From Sphingobacterium daejeonense (GTDB lineage Bacteria > Bacteroidota > Bacteroidia > Sphingobacteriales > Sphingobacteriaceae), in NCBI RefSeq assembly GCF_901472535.1, contig NZ_LR590470.1, positions 310,001 to 374,000 of the forward strand: a stretch of DNA of 64,000 nucleotides, written 5' to 3'. Made by a program: the position numbers and the translations under genes. Below the pieces are notes generated by a model. It ran no database searches. It worked only from the letters and a program-made list of their open reading frames with translations, and was not told where the DNA came from. Positions 41,437 through 53,076 of the stretch are shown here, in pieces (positions within the stretch are counted from its first letter, which is position 1; each line of letters opens with the position of its first letter).

Positions 41437-41862
41437 TTAGATTTTCGGCTTTTTTATAACTGCAATGGTAAGTCTTGATATACAAACCAATTGATTTCTT
41501 TCATTGTGTATCTGAATATCCCATACATGGGTCGTTTTTCCGATATGATAAGCTTTACATGTCGCTCTAACGACCCCTTTTGTAACTGGTCTCAAATGAT
41601 TGGCGTTGATTTCCAACCCTACTCCGGCGAATTCTTCAGCATCAATGACCATGTTTGATGCAATGCTACCTACCGATTCTGCCAGAACACAAGATGCTCC
41701 ACCATGTAAAAGCCCGAAAGGTTGTTTTACTTTTTCGTTGACTGGCATTTCAGCAACCAAGGCATCAGGGGTGATCGACACCGCTTTTATCTCTAAAAAG
41801 CCGGTCATGTTAATTGCGAATAGACTATTGATTTCCTCTAAACTGTATTCTCTATACCACAT
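41437..41862 (-). CDS. Hotdog-fold acyl-CoA thioesterase (PaaI/MenI type)
   Basis: Intact, 141 residues. Single hotdog domain with the catalytic segment PFGLLHGGASCVLAESVGS, then GLEINANHLRP and the YHIGKTTHVWDIQI strand. The family hydrolyses acyl-CoA or aroyl-CoA thioesters; it most resembles 1,4-dihydroxy-2-naphthoyl-CoA thioesterase (menaquinone pathway) or YdiI, but the specific substrate cannot be read. The start overlaps the end of the DinB gene by 11 bases. Confidence 0.9.
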   Translation of the reverse strand: MWYREYSLEEINSLFAINMTGFLEIKAVSITPDALVAEMPVNEKVKQPFGLLHGGASCVLAESVGSIASNMVIDAEEFAGVGLEINANHLRPVTKGVVRATCKAYHIGKTTHVWDIQIHNERNQLVCISRLTIAVIKKPKI

Positions 41863-42388
41863 CGTCGTTCAATTTTTGGTCTTTTAAGTAGCGTGCTTTT
41901 AAAATGATTACATGATGATTTAAATGTCCTGCGATAATATAAAGGAATGCTCTAACACTGATTAAACGGTCTGAAGCCATACCTTTTCTGTTTAATTCTG
42001 TTTCATCAAACGAATTGAACAGGTACATGTTTGCTTTGCGAAGGTGAATAAATTCTTCCGCAATATCAGCCAATTTGCGTTCATTATGTCTGCCATTGGC
42101 AACAAATTCATCTTGTTCAAATGGAGAAAGTGCCGTCATGTCATTTCTTCCAAATCTTAATGCCCTATAGGTCATGATTCTTTCACAATCAAGGATATGG
42201 CATAAAACTTCTCTGATGGTCCATTTTCCATCTGCATAGCTGAATGAACCCAATTCTTCAGGGATTGATGCAATAAATTCGGGGAATGTTTCGATTTGAT
42301 CGTTTAGTTCTTCCATTACATCACCCGTTATGGTTTCGATGTAATCATTGAAAATGGCTGGATATTCGTCAGATTTGAGTGGGTTCAT
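41852..42388 (-). CDS. DinB family protein (putative metal-dependent thiol transferase)
   Basis: Intact, 178 residues, four-helix bundle. Metal His residues in REVLCHILDCERIMTYRAL and AGHLNHHVIIL fit the DinB/YfiT pattern of three spaced His. Family members use bacillithiol or other thiols or hydrolyse amides; the role here is unknown. It overlaps the histidine kinase gene by 20 bases and the thioesterase gene by 11, so the three are translated together. Confidence 0.88.
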   Translation of the reverse strand: MNPLKSDEYPAIFNDYIETITGDVMEELNDQIETFPEFIASIPEELGSFSYADGKWTIREVLCHILDCERIMTYRALRFGRNDMTALSPFEQDEFVANGRHNERKLADIAEEFIHLRKANMYLFNSFDETELNRKGMASDRLISVRAFLYIIAGHLNHHVIILKARYLKDQKLNDDVV

Positions 42389-43601
42389 AGCGTAAATTAC
42401 TTTTTAATACAATTCTAAATGTTGTACCTTTTCCTATTTCGGATTCTTTAACAAAAATTTGTCCTCGATGATAATATACCATTCTCTTAGTCAAACTAAG
42501 TCCTAATCCCCATCCTCTTTGTCTTGTGGTATATCCTGGTTGGAATATGGTTTCCCAATTGGACCTTGGGATTCCCTTTCCCGTATCGCTAATGTCTATA
42601 AAAATTTCTTCTTTTGCAATGTTTTCAGAAATGTTCACCGTTATCTTTCCTTCTCCTTCGATAGCATTTACGGCATTTTTCAATAGATTTTCAATGATCC
42701 AATCAAAGACTTGCACGTTCAATTTTGCCTCTACTTGTTGGTCCCCTGTTAATTCAAATGTCACTCTTTTACTTGTTCTAACTTTGAAATAGTTGACATA
42801 ATCCTCGACGATCTCGTAGATCACTTGGGTAGAAAGTGATGGTGTTGATCCGATTTTTGAAAATCGGTCTGCAACAATTTCGAGACGTTTGACATCTCTT
42901 TCCATTTCATCCAATAATGAGTTGTCTCTGCCTTCATAAGTTGCCCTGGCTAACTCAAGCCAACCCATCATTGACGAAATGGGGGTACCGAGTTGATGGG
43001 CAGCTTCCTTAGCCATTCCTACCCATACAAGGTTCTGCTCTGAGTCCCTGATGGAATTGAAAACAGTATAGGCTACTATTAAGAAGACTGCAATTAATGA
43101 CAATTGGATATAAGGGAAAATCCTTAATTGACTTAAGGCTTTGGAATCATGGTAATATACGAGCCATTTTTCTCCATTGTCTAATGAAATCTGAATTGGG
43201 GGATGAGATTTCTTCATCCTAGCCAGTTGTTTTTCAAAATATGGTGGATCATAAACTAGATCGCTTGTTGAATCTTGTGTGGAAGGGTGAATATTTGTTT
43301 TTGCACTGTCGAGATCACGCCAGAAAATAATATCTCCGGATTCTTTGGTAATTATGGCTGGCAAGCTTAAACTATCTCTGACTGCATAGATAAAACTGAT
43401 GAATTGATCGTCCACATCAGGCATCGAAACAATACTTTGCGTGCTCATTGCCCAAACTTCGGCTTTCGTACGTTCGGATTTAGACAATGATTTAACAAGA
43501 TAATTGGTATAAAGAAGCGATGCTGCGGCGATTAATGCTGCAAATAAAAACAGAAAAAATTTCCATTGTTGTTTATTGTACCTGTACGGGTGCTGCTTCA
43601 T
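42369..43601 (-). CDS. Membrane sensor histidine kinase
   Basis: Intact, 410 residues. Two membrane helices (FFLFLFAALIAAASLLYTNY near 15-35 and IQLSLIAVFLIVAYTVFN near 180-200) flank a periplasmic sensor domain of about 145 residues. The kinase part has the H-box in KEAAHQLGTPISSMMGWLEL, N-box NLLKNAVNAIEG, G1 DTGKGIP and G2 RGWGLGLSLTKRM. No response regulator lies next to it, so the partner is elsewhere. First gene of the three-gene operon. Confidence 0.93.
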   Translation of the reverse strand: MKQHPYRYNKQQWKFFLFLFAALIAAASLLYTNYLVKSLSKSERTKAEVWAMSTQSIVSMPDVDDQFISFIYAVRDSLSLPAIITKESGDIIFWRDLDSAKTNIHPSTQDSTSDLVYDPPYFEKQLARMKKSHPPIQISLDNGEKWLVYYHDSKALSQLRIFPYIQLSLIAVFLIVAYTVFNSIRDSEQNLVWVGMAKEAAHQLGTPISSMMGWLELARATYEGRDNSLLDEMERDVKRLEIVADRFSKIGSTPSLSTQVIYEIVEDYVNYFKVRTSKRVTFELTGDQQVEAKLNVQVFDWIIENLLKNAVNAIEGEGKITVNISENIAKEEIFIDISDTGKGIPRSNWETIFQPGYTTRQRGWGLGLSLTKRMVYYHRGQIFVKESEIGKGTTFRIVLKSNLRYEPTQI

Positions 43602-43661
43602 AAATATTAAAGTGAACCAAAATAATCATTTTCAGATTGCTTCGAGAAAGAAAAGTAATAA

Positions 43662-45212
<1,551 letters not shown>

Positions 45213-45234
45213 GAATCAACTTAAATCAAATTAT

Positions 45235-46113
45235 ATGAAACAACTAACTAAATTAATGCTAGGGTGCTTAGCGATTGCTATCGTGCTTTTCACATCCTGT
45301 TCAACTAATGGAAAGGTAAGTGCTGCAGGATCAACAAAGGCCAAAGGTCCATTCCCTGAAGAGAAACTGGGTTGGAAATTGGGTTCCCAAGCATATACAT
45401 TTAGGCTTTTCAGTTTCGCAGAAGCCTTAGACAAAATCGCTAGTGCCAACCTTCGTTATGTTGAAGCATTCCCAGGGCAAACAATAGGTGCCGGAAGTAC
45501 CGAAAAAATGACTTATGAGTTGTCTCCAGAAGGTAGAAAAATAGTAAAACAATTATTGAAAGACAGAGGAATTACAATTCATGCATATGGTGTTGTTGGA
45601 GCAAAAGATGAAGCTGAATGGGAAAAAGTTTTTCAATTTGCAAAAGACTTTGGAGTTCAAGTGATCAATTCCGAACCTTCTGAAGAACAATTGGATTATT
45701 TGTCCAAACTATGTGACAAATACGACATCAAGTTAGCTATTCACAATCACCCTGATCCTTCTCATTATTGGAACCCTGATGTAGTTTTAAAGGCACTTGA
45801 AGGCAGAAGCCCTCGAATGGGTGCTGCAGCAGATGTAGGTCACTGGATGAGATCTGGCTTAAATCCTATTGAATCACTTAAAAAATTGGACGGAAAAATC
45901 TTCCATGTCCACTTTAAAGATTTAAATGAGTTTGGAAACAAAAAAGCCCATGATGTAGTGTGGGGAACAGGAAAACTAGGTATGAAAGACGTCATTGCTG
46001 AATTGAAACGTCAAAATTTCAAAGGAATGCTTTCAGCAGAATATGAATATAATTGGGAAAACAGCCTTCCTGAGGTAACAGAAAGTGTAGTGAATTTTAG
46101 AGCAGCGCTTTAA
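45235..46113 (+). CDS. Sugar phosphate isomerase/epimerase-like TIM-barrel lipoprotein
   Basis: Intact, 292 residues. Lipoprotein signal (MKQLTKLMLGCLAIAIVLFTSC) followed by an AP-endonuclease-2 / xylose-isomerase-like barrel. Candidate metal ligands: YVEAFPGQ (Glu), INSEPSEEQ, LAIHNHPDP (His), AADVGHWMRSG (Asp, His), FHVHFKDLNEFG (His, Asp) and LSAEYEYNW (Glu). Such exported isomerases often occur with 3-keto-sugar enzymes in Bacteroidota; here none is adjacent (DUF1080 is 18 kb away). Function unproven. It begins 22 bases after gltX. Confidence 0.87.
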   Translation: MKQLTKLMLGCLAIAIVLFTSCSTNGKVSAAGSTKAKGPFPEEKLGWKLGSQAYTFRLFSFAEALDKIASANLRYVEAFPGQTIGAGSTEKMTYELSPEGRKIVKQLLKDRGITIHAYGVVGAKDEAEWEKVFQFAKDFGVQVINSEPSEEQLDYLSKLCDKYDIKLAIHNHPDPSHYWNPDVVLKALEGRSPRMGAAADVGHWMRSGLNPIESLKKLDGKIFHVHFKDLNEFGNKKAHDVVWGTGKLGMKDVIAELKRQNFKGMLSAEYEYNWENSLPEVTESVVNFRAAL

Positions 46114-46132
46114 TAAGATTTAAAATTTGGAG

Positions 46133-46164
46133 AAGGGTGCTAATGGAAATTAGTGCCCTTTTTT
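46133..46164 (+). terminator. Rho-independent terminator after the isomerase-like gene
   Basis: Stem AAGGGTGCTAAT / ATTAGTGCCCTT (46133-46144 with 46149-46160, two G-U pairs), four-base loop, then T-run. Confidence 0.88.
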
Positions 46165-46183
46165 CTTGAGTATTATTTTTCTG

Positions 46184-46663
46184 TTAATAATTTGAAATCC
46201 ATTGTTTCAAGACTTTATTAGCTGAAAATGATTCTTTCCAGATTTCAATACGATATCTGTCGATAGGCATTTGATCATCAACACCTTGGTAAGCTTCATC
46301 AAGATTGTAAGAGGATGCCCTAACCCTATAACTGCCATTTTCTAGAGCTACGGTCTGGATAACAGAACTTAAAGGACAATCTTGAATTTCTAAAGTACCT
46401 GATTTAATTTCAATACTAGCTTCTACGATATGATCAGCATTTGGATCTTCGTTCACTGGTGGACTGTTTAATATTTCCAAATCCCCCATCACCGTGCAAT
46501 AATCATTTTCAATTGAAATACCTAAAATTCCATTTTCACAAGCTAATCTTTCATGAAGTGCTGCATCACTCCAGAATTCTAAGTCGTCTGTTTCTCCATC
46601 GGTACCTTTGCCCACGACATAAAATTGGCCATATTGTGTGAAAAAATTTAAGTTATATATCAT
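46184..46663 (-). CDS. Protein of unknown function, 159 residues
   Basis: Intact, soluble, acidic, no signal peptide. Begins MIYNLNFFTQYGQFYVVGKG, has LEFWSDAALHERLACENGILGI in the first half and MPIDRYRIEIWKES near the end. The pattern (strand, then W-[ST]-xxA helix, then late YRIE(I)W) is faintly like ComJ/Nin, the inhibitor of the NucA nuclease, but I would not rely on it. No nuclease gene is adjacent. It converges on the isomerase-like gene and is flanked upstream by a 320-base A+T-rich gap. Confidence 0.6.
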   Translation of the reverse strand: MIYNLNFFTQYGQFYVVGKGTDGETDDLEFWSDAALHERLACENGILGISIENDYCTVMGDLEILNSPPVNEDPNADHIVEASIEIKSGTLEIQDCPLSSVIQTVALENGSYRVRASSYNLDEAYQGVDDQMPIDRYRIEIWKESFSANKVLKQWISNY

Positions 46664-46982
46664 TCTTATATTGGTTATTGTTTCACTAAAATAAATAAAT
46701 CCTAACTAATTACATTGAGTAATTGATAAAAAAATAAATAAACCGATATATAAAAATAACCTTTATTAAAAATATTAATCTTAGATATTATAATGTTACC
46801 CTAAGTAAAAAAATAGCGTAAAAAAGATTTTGTAATAATTAAGAATAATTAAGGTGGTTTTTTAAAATTTTATAAAAGGTGAAAAGAGAATAGCTTCACT
46901 AAAATGTTGCTTATTGTAGGTAACTAAAGAAAATTATTAAATAATTGATAATCAGTCTTGAAGATTGTTTTTTATGACATTT
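46664..46982. other. A+T-rich intergenic stretch without a gene
   Basis: About 320 bases, well above 70 percent A+T by eye, between the unknown gene and the SNF2 helicase end. It contains many TTATT/AATAA tracts, no ORF of note, no convincing terminator and no repeat. It probably holds the promoter of the unknown gene. Confidence 0.5.
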
Positions 46983-49867
46983 TTAACTGAAAAGCTCACT
47001 TATATCTTCTTTACTAAGAGATTTTACAAACCCTTCTTCAGTGGTTATTAAGGAACTAGCCAATGATTTTTTCATCCCTTGCAATGCTAAGATCTTTTCT
47101 TCGATCGTATCTTTTGCAATGAATTTATAAATAAATACGTTTTTGGTTTGACCTATCCTGTGGCTTCTGTCGATAGCCTGTTGTTCAACCGCAGGATTCC
47201 ACCATGGGTCTAAAATAAAGACATAGTCAGCTTCCGTAAGGTTCAAGCCAACACCTCCAGCTTTTATAGAAATTAAGAAAACTTTTGTTTGTTCATTTTC
47301 TTTAAAATCTTTCACTGCGGTGTTTCTATCTGTTGTTGATCCGTCTAAGTATGCGTATTTGATTTTGTTTTTATCGAAGTATTCTCTGAAAATTTGCAGA
47401 TGTCTTACGAATTGTGAGAATATTAATACTTTATTTCCTTCTTTTAGGATCGATTGCATTGTTTCGATGGCGGCTTCAAAACTTTCCAGAACCATCGGTA
47501 TATTGGCTATCAATCATTAAAGGGTGATTTGCTAACTGTCTTAATTTTGTCAATCCTTGCAGCAGTGCGATTTGGGAAGCCTTACCGGAAAAGGCACCGT
47601 CTAAAAGGGCATTCCTATATTCTGATTTTACAGTTTCATAATATTCAGATTGTTCATCTGTCATGCTACAATAAAAAATCTGCTCTGATTTTGGAGGTAA
47701 TTCCGTGGCTACCTGTGACTTTGTCCTTCTTAATACAAAGGGTTTTATGATGGCCTGTAATCTGCGGGCCTTCTCCTCATCTTTTTTCTTCTCGATGCTG
47801 TGGACAAATTCCTTTTGAAAATAAGTGTAGTTTCCTAGTAAGCCGGGATTTACAAAAGACATTTGCGACCATATGTCTGCTACTGAGTTCTCTACAGGAG
47901 TACCGCTCAAGGCTAGTTTATTCTTGCCTTTGATATGTTTGATCGCAGAATAGGATTTGGACCTAGGGTTTTTTAATATTTTGGCTTTCATCTAGAATGA
48001 CATAGTTGAAATAAAACCCAGATAACAACTCTTCATCTATGCGTGCAACTCCGTAAGTTGTGATAATAAGGTCGAAATGACTGAAAGCAAAGTTATCTTT
48101 ACTTCGATAGGTGCCAGTATGTAATAGCACTCTCAATTTGGGTGTAAATTTCTCGGCTTCTTTCTGCCAGTTGAATATCAATGAGGTTGGAACGATCAGT
48201 AAAGATGTCTTAGGTTGGTCTGTTCCTGTTAGTTGTTCCTTTTGATGTTGTAAAAGAGCAAGCGTCTGAACTGTTTTTCCTAAACCCATATCATCAGCAA
48301 GTAATCCTCCAAAACGATATTCTCCTAGAAAATGAAACCAATTGTATCCTGCTTTTTGATAGGGTCTTAAGGACCCTTTGAAACCTACTGGAGTGTCGAC
48401 ATCGTTAATTTCGTCAAATTCGCCAAGTTTGTTGAGCTTGCGCTGCAGGGTTACTTGAGTGTGCTCTGAAATATCGTGTACTAAACCTATGTGAGCACGG
48501 CTTAATCTGATGCCTTCTTTTTGAGAAGAGAACTGGAATAAATGCTCATATTGAGAAAACCATTCTTGTGGAATGATTGCTATTTCTCCATTTGGTAATT
48601 CGAATTCCTGAATTTTATTTAAAATATGCTGACGTAAATTGATGAAAGGAATTTCATAATCGCCAAATCTTACAATAGCGCTGATATCAAACCAGTCATT
48701 CTTTTCTGAAACCTCAATGCTAATGCTGGTTTTTCCAATCAAGAATTTCTTGTCGCTATCGGTTTGAACAATATGAAAACCGGCATCCGTCAATTCTGAT
48801 ATATGATCATTTACCCATTCAATGCTAGAAGGACGCAATCCAGAAAGTGTTGATTTGGGGTGATAAGATCCAAATAGGGCATCAGCTTTTTCTAGGCCAA
48901 AATCCTCCAAAGTATCTGCTTTATTTTCTTCCCATTGTAAAGATCTTTTTATTCTAAAGAACTTGTGGGACTGATTTTCCTTGTCAAAGACATATCTGAC
49001 AGTAACAGGGTGTTGAGCTCCAGCAGGGAAACAGTATTCTCCATATTGAAAAAATAACTGCAACTGCGCCTCCTGGTCTGGACTGTAAACAATTCGAAGT
49101 TGAGGAACTGCTTGCTCCCTATAATTGATAATGTCTAATCCTTCAGCATAGACATGGTGTTTTTCAATTAATGTGGTAACAAAAGTTTCGAAATATTTCT
49201 TTTCTGTATTTCGGGGAATTGAAATATATCTTTTATTTAAAAATGGAGTTAACTTTTTGCCTTCCAGCTCCTCATCAAAATGGTAAAGTACGTTTTCGAG
49301 CAATAGCCAAGCTTGTTGATTAACAATGACATCAGCATTTTTAAACATAAATTCCATTCTGTGACCATCGTATTTCAATGTTGGGAAATACCGAGTTTCA
49401 TTTTCGTTCCTGCGGAAATGGAATAATATGCTGGTTGATTTTTCAGCAATCCTAAGTTCTTGCTCTGCAGGATAGCCATCTTTGCTCATTAAAAACAATG
49501 GTTTGTCACCAATGTTATTTAAGATCTTGAGAAGTCTATTTTCAATTTTAGGACGAATATGATCGAATAACTTGTCGTTGAATATTTTGCTGAAATAGTC
49601 TGCCGGTCTTACTGCTTTTTTATGAAAACGCTTGATGACTTGAGTCTGCTCAATCTCATCACATAGTCTGATTAATTCATAATCAACATCATCCAGAGCA
49701 TTGGCAAATTCGTCGACTGTATTGCTAAAAACTCTTTTGTAGGAGAGGGAATAGGAGCCATTTTGATTTAAATGGACAATATGAGGTTCGATAAGATAAC
49801 CCAAATAGGGATGTTTCCCTAATGAGTAGACTAAACGGTAAGAAGTTAGAGTATCGACCTGCTGCAT
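46983..49867 (-). CDS. SNF2/Rad54-type DEAD-like helicase (RapA-like; two frameshifts)
   Basis: About 960 residues. The N-terminal 480 residues are a family-specific region without a clear known domain; then SNF2_N with motif I LADDMGLGKTVQTLALL, LLIVPTSLIFNWQKEA (Ia), Walker B variant LDESQNIKK, SGTPVENS (III), then helicase-C with FSQFVRHLQI, SIKAGGVGLNLTEADY and DPWWNPAVEQQAIDRSHRIGQ. Breaks near 47985 and 47495. Such enzymes remodel protein-DNA complexes with ATP. It is not linked to restriction or defence genes here, so a housekeeping role is likely. Confidence 0.92.
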
Positions 49868-49944
49868 CCTATTATTCCTGCTAAGAAAAGCTACTAATAT
49901 ACGTGTATTAGGTCTTTTTCTCCAAAATTAAGCAGGTTAAATTA

Positions 49945-50733
49945 TTATGAAATATTGATTTTTCCTTCAAATACTTGAATTGCAGGTCCGGAAAGATAAA
50001 CATTGCTAAAATGATGACCTTTTTTATGAAAAGAAATTTCAAGTTGGCCGCCAATAACTCGGATAGGGATTGTAAAGTCGCCGTCTTTCCCGGATTGTAG
50101 GGCAACACTCATGGCAGATGCTACAGCACCAGTTCCACAGGCATAAGTCTCATCTTCAACACCACGTTCAAAAGTTCTTACGAAATAACCCTCACCTTCT
50201 TCTTCGATGAAATTAACATTGATTCCTTTTTCACCATAGGTAGAATTGTTTCTAATAGCATAGCCATCTTGGTAAACATTTTTGCTTGCTAAATCTTTTA
50301 CAAACTCTACATAGTGAGGTGATCCCGTATTTAAAACAAAGGCATCTCCGTCCATGCTATATTCTTGAACGTGTATCATGCCAAGATTTACGGTATGGTC
50401 TTCAATACTAGCTTCATGCCTTCCGTCAACTGCCAAAAAGACAGTATCGTTCGTGATGATCCCGAGGTCTCTTGCGAAAGCAACTAAGCAACGGCCTCCG
50501 TTTCCGCACATAGTACCCTCTTTTCCATCAGCATTGAAGTACAACATTTGGAAATCATAATTATTTATATTTTGAAGGAGCATCAATCCATCACCACCAA
50601 TTCCAAACCGGCGGTCACACAGATTTTGAATTAAATGATGGTTATTGCTATCAAATTCAGAATTTCTGTTGTCGATTAGAATAAAATCGTTGCCTGCTCC
50701 TTGGTATTTATAAAATTTGATTTCTTTTAACAT
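49945..50733 (-). CDS. dapF: Diaminopimelate epimerase
   Basis: Intact, 262 residues. Interconverts LL- and meso-diaminopimelate for lysine and peptidoglycan. Both catalytic cysteines are present: MCGNGGRC and YACGTGAVASA. Also YQGAGNDFILIDN at the start and NTGSPHYVEFV. Divergent from htrA; SNF2 helicase gene follows in the same direction after 77 bases. Confidence 0.97.
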   Translation of the reverse strand: MLKEIKFYKYQGAGNDFILIDNRNSEFDSNNHHLIQNLCDRRFGIGGDGLMLLQNINNYDFQMLYFNADGKEGTMCGNGGRCLVAFARDLGIITNDTVFLAVDGRHEASIEDHTVNLGMIHVQEYSMDGDAFVLNTGSPHYVEFVKDLASKNVYQDGYAIRNNSTYGEKGINVNFIEEEGEGYFVRTFERGVEDETYACGTGAVASAMSVALQSGKDGDFTIPIRVIGGQLEISFHKKGHHFSNVYLSGPAIQVFEGKINIS

Positions 50734-50853
50734 TTTGTTGGGTTTCTGCTGTAAATTTAATATTCTTGTTACAATTAACCGAGCTTTTGTTAAATCATGT
50801 TAAATGTTTGACAAAGCAGCATCCTGTTAACATTTTTTAACTGACAAAACTCG

Positions 50854-50882
50854 TTTCTGCAAATCGAATGGTATTACATTTG
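50854..50882 (+). promoter_or_regulatory. Probable htrA promoter
   Basis: TTTC at 50854-50857 (one mismatch to TTTG), 17-base spacer, exact TACATTTG at 50875-50882. This puts the start near 50889 and leaves a 5' leader of about 37 bases. Confidence 0.5.
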
Positions 50883-50925
50883 ACTTAACAAACATGAATT
50901 AAAAATAGTTAGATTAATTATATAT

Positions 50926-52467
50926 ATGAAAAAAATAGGAGCAACATTATTAGCAGCCATCGTGGGAGGAGCCATAGCCGTGGGAGGGTTTAAGCTCTTT
51001 GAAAACAAACAGATGGACAACATGACGTTCGAAGAGCGTCAAAAAGTATATTATGCAAACAACCCAGGGGAGGAGATACTTTCTTCTACTGGAAATCCAG
51101 ATTTTACACAAGCAGCAGCAGCAGTTACTCCCGGTGTTGTGCATATCCAAGTGACCATGACTAGTCGTGGCTCTCGTGGTGGTGGCAGCGGTTCTCCTTT
51201 CGATATGTTCGAAGAGTTCTTTGGTGTACCACAACAACGTGGACAAGCGCGTCCGCAAACTGCATCTGGATCTGGTGTAATTATCTCGCCTGACGGTTAT
51301 ATTGTAACAAATAACCACGTGGTTGAGGAAGCAGACAAAATCGAAGTGGTTTTGACTGACAAGCGTAAGTTTGAAGCAAAGGTGATCGGTAGAGATCCTA
51401 ACTTTGACTTGGCGTTAATAAAAGTGAATGCGAACAACTTGCCTATTGTTAAACTAGGAAATTCTGACAATGTTCAGATTGGAGAGTGGGTTTTGGCAGT
51501 AGGGTATCCACTAGGATTACAGTCTACCGTGACGGCAGGTATTATCAGTGCCAAAGGACGTAGGATAGGAATTCTAGATGAGCCGACTCAAGGCCGTGGT
51601 TATGGCAATATGGGTCAACAAGAACAAATGATTAGCAACGCTGTTGAGTCGTTCTTGCAAACTGATGCTGTTATTAATAGAGGTAACTCAGGTGGTGCAT
51701 TGGTAAATGCAAGAGGTGAATTGGTAGGTATTAACTCTGCTATCGCATCTCCAACCGGAACTTATGCTGGTTATGGTTTTGCAATTCCAATCAACTTGGC
51801 GAAGAAAATCGTTGACGACTTCAAAGAATTCGGTAGTGTAAAACGTGGTTATGTAGGTGTAACATTTACTGAGATCAACGATGCATTGCGTGCTGAAAAA
51901 GGAATTGATGATGTAAACGGACTTTATGTACGTGATGTGTTGAAAGGTGGAGCTGCGGAAGCTGCAGGACTTAAACCAGGTGATATCTTGACTAAAATTG
52001 AAGGACGTGTGATTTATAGTACTCCTGATCTTCAAGAATATGTGGCAAGATTGCGCCCTGGCGATAAAGTGAAAATCACCTATAAACGCGATGGCAAAGA
52101 GAAAGATGTGTCATTGACTTTGAAAGGCGAAGAAGCAAAAGCAAAAACTGAAGATGATAAACCTAGTGCATCAGCTACAGAAATCTTCAATAAATTAGGA
52201 GCTAGCTTTGTGCCTGCATCTGATGCTCGCAAAAAAGAACTTGGAATCAACTCAGGTGTTGTAGTTTCTCAAGTGCACAGAGGTGGTGTTTTTGAATACT
52301 TCGGTGTAGAAAGAGGCTTGGTAATTACTGAAGTTAATGGAAAACCAGTAAATAATGTTGATGACGTTGAGTCTGCTTTAGGAAGCACTCGAAGAGACAT
52401 CGTCAGAATAACTGGAGTGCCAGAAAAAGGAAGTACAGTACAATTCAATGTTCCATTGAGGTACTAA
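50926..52467 (+). CDS. htrA: Periplasmic serine protease DegP/HtrA (Do family)
   Basis: Intact, 513 residues. N-terminal signal anchor (MKKIGATLLAAIVGGAIAVGGF), Gly/Ser-rich loop with GSRGGGSGSPFDMFEEFFG, trypsin-like domain with the triad His (TNNHVVEEAD), Asp (DPNFDLALIKV) and Ser (NRGNSGGALVN), and two PDZ domains (RGYVGVTFTEIN..., NSGVVVSQVHRGG...). It degrades or refolds misfolded envelope proteins. Own promoter and terminator. Confidence 0.97.
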   Translation: MKKIGATLLAAIVGGAIAVGGFKLFENKQMDNMTFEERQKVYYANNPGEEILSSTGNPDFTQAAAAVTPGVVHIQVTMTSRGSRGGGSGSPFDMFEEFFGVPQQRGQARPQTASGSGVIISPDGYIVTNNHVVEEADKIEVVLTDKRKFEAKVIGRDPNFDLALIKVNANNLPIVKLGNSDNVQIGEWVLAVGYPLGLQSTVTAGIISAKGRRIGILDEPTQGRGYGNMGQQEQMISNAVESFLQTDAVINRGNSGGALVNARGELVGINSAIASPTGTYAGYGFAIPINLAKKIVDDFKEFGSVKRGYVGVTFTEINDALRAEKGIDDVNGLYVRDVLKGGAAEAAGLKPGDILTKIEGRVIYSTPDLQEYVARLRPGDKVKITYKRDGKEKDVSLTLKGEEAKAKTEDDKPSASATEIFNKLGASFVPASDARKKELGINSGVVVSQVHRGGVFEYFGVERGLVITEVNGKPVNNVDDVESALGSTRRDIVRITGVPEKGSTVQFNVPLRY

Positions 52468-52476
52468 AATAGAAAT

Positions 52477-52520
52477 CAATAAAAAACGGACTGCCCATAG
52501 CAGTCCGTTTTTTTATTGAT
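52477..52520 (+). terminator. Rho-independent terminator after htrA
   Basis: Stem AAAAAACGGACTGC / GCAGTCCGTTTTTT, extendable by TCAAT/ATTGA outside, five-base loop, T-run. Strong and nearly symmetrical. Confidence 0.93.
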
Positions 52521-52529
52521 TGCGATATG

Positions 52530-52592
52530 AGTATTGAGATATGAGATATCAAAACGCTATTTGCCTTAATATCACATATCACATATCTCACA
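52530..52592. repeat. Inverted repeat with 20-base arms
   Basis: AGTATTGAGATATGAGATAT (52530-52549) is the reverse complement of 52573-52592 with one mismatch; the 23-base centre holds further TATCACATATCAC repeats. A similar motif (GATTTGAGATATAAGA) lies near 23548. It is not a terminator since one precedes it. It looks like a dispersed palindromic repeat unit. Confidence 0.7.
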
Positions 52593-52628
52593 TCTCAATA
52601 CTAATTACTAATTCCTATATTTGAAACC

Positions 52629-53062
52629 ATGAAAATATTAATGGTGTGTTTAGGGAATATCTGTCGTTCTCCTTTGGCTCATGGTATTATGGAGTTTATG
52701 GTTAAGGAAAATGGCCTGGATTGGGAGATAGATTCGGCAGGAACTGGAGACTGGCATGTTGGTCATGCTCCGGACAAAAGATCGGTACAAGTGGCAAAAG
52801 ATAGGGGTATTGATATTTCCGGTCAACGAGCACAATTGTTTGATCCAGCATTCTTTTCAAGCTATGACCGTATCTTGGTTATGGACAGACAGAATTACAA
52901 TGATGTTGTGTCAATGGCGGGTTCACAGGAAGAAAAAGAAAAGTAACATTGTTTTTGGACAATGATATTGTTCCTGATCCATATTACGATTCGAATATGT
53001 TCATTCCAGTCTTTGAATTGATAGAATCCCGTTGTAAGCAACTAATTAAAGACTGGGCATAA
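52629..53062 (+). CDS. Low-molecular-weight protein-tyrosine-phosphatase (one frameshift)
   Basis: About 144 residues. N-terminal CX5R loop MVCLGNICRSPLAHG with nucleophile Cys and Arg, IDSAGTGDWHVG, YDRILVMDRQNYNDV and, after a break near 52935 in a GAAAAAGAAAAG tract, the acid Asp in VPDPYYDS. Family roles include removing phosphate from Tyr kinases and protein-Arg in the cytosol. Fourteen bases before the next gene. Confidence 0.93.
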
Positions 53063-53076
53063 AAGGATAAAATCAG

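Noticed and set aside
46983-49867. SNF2 helicase as part of a defence system
   Set aside because: No methylase, nuclease or other defence gene is next to it; neighbours are dapF and an unknown gene, so there is no support.
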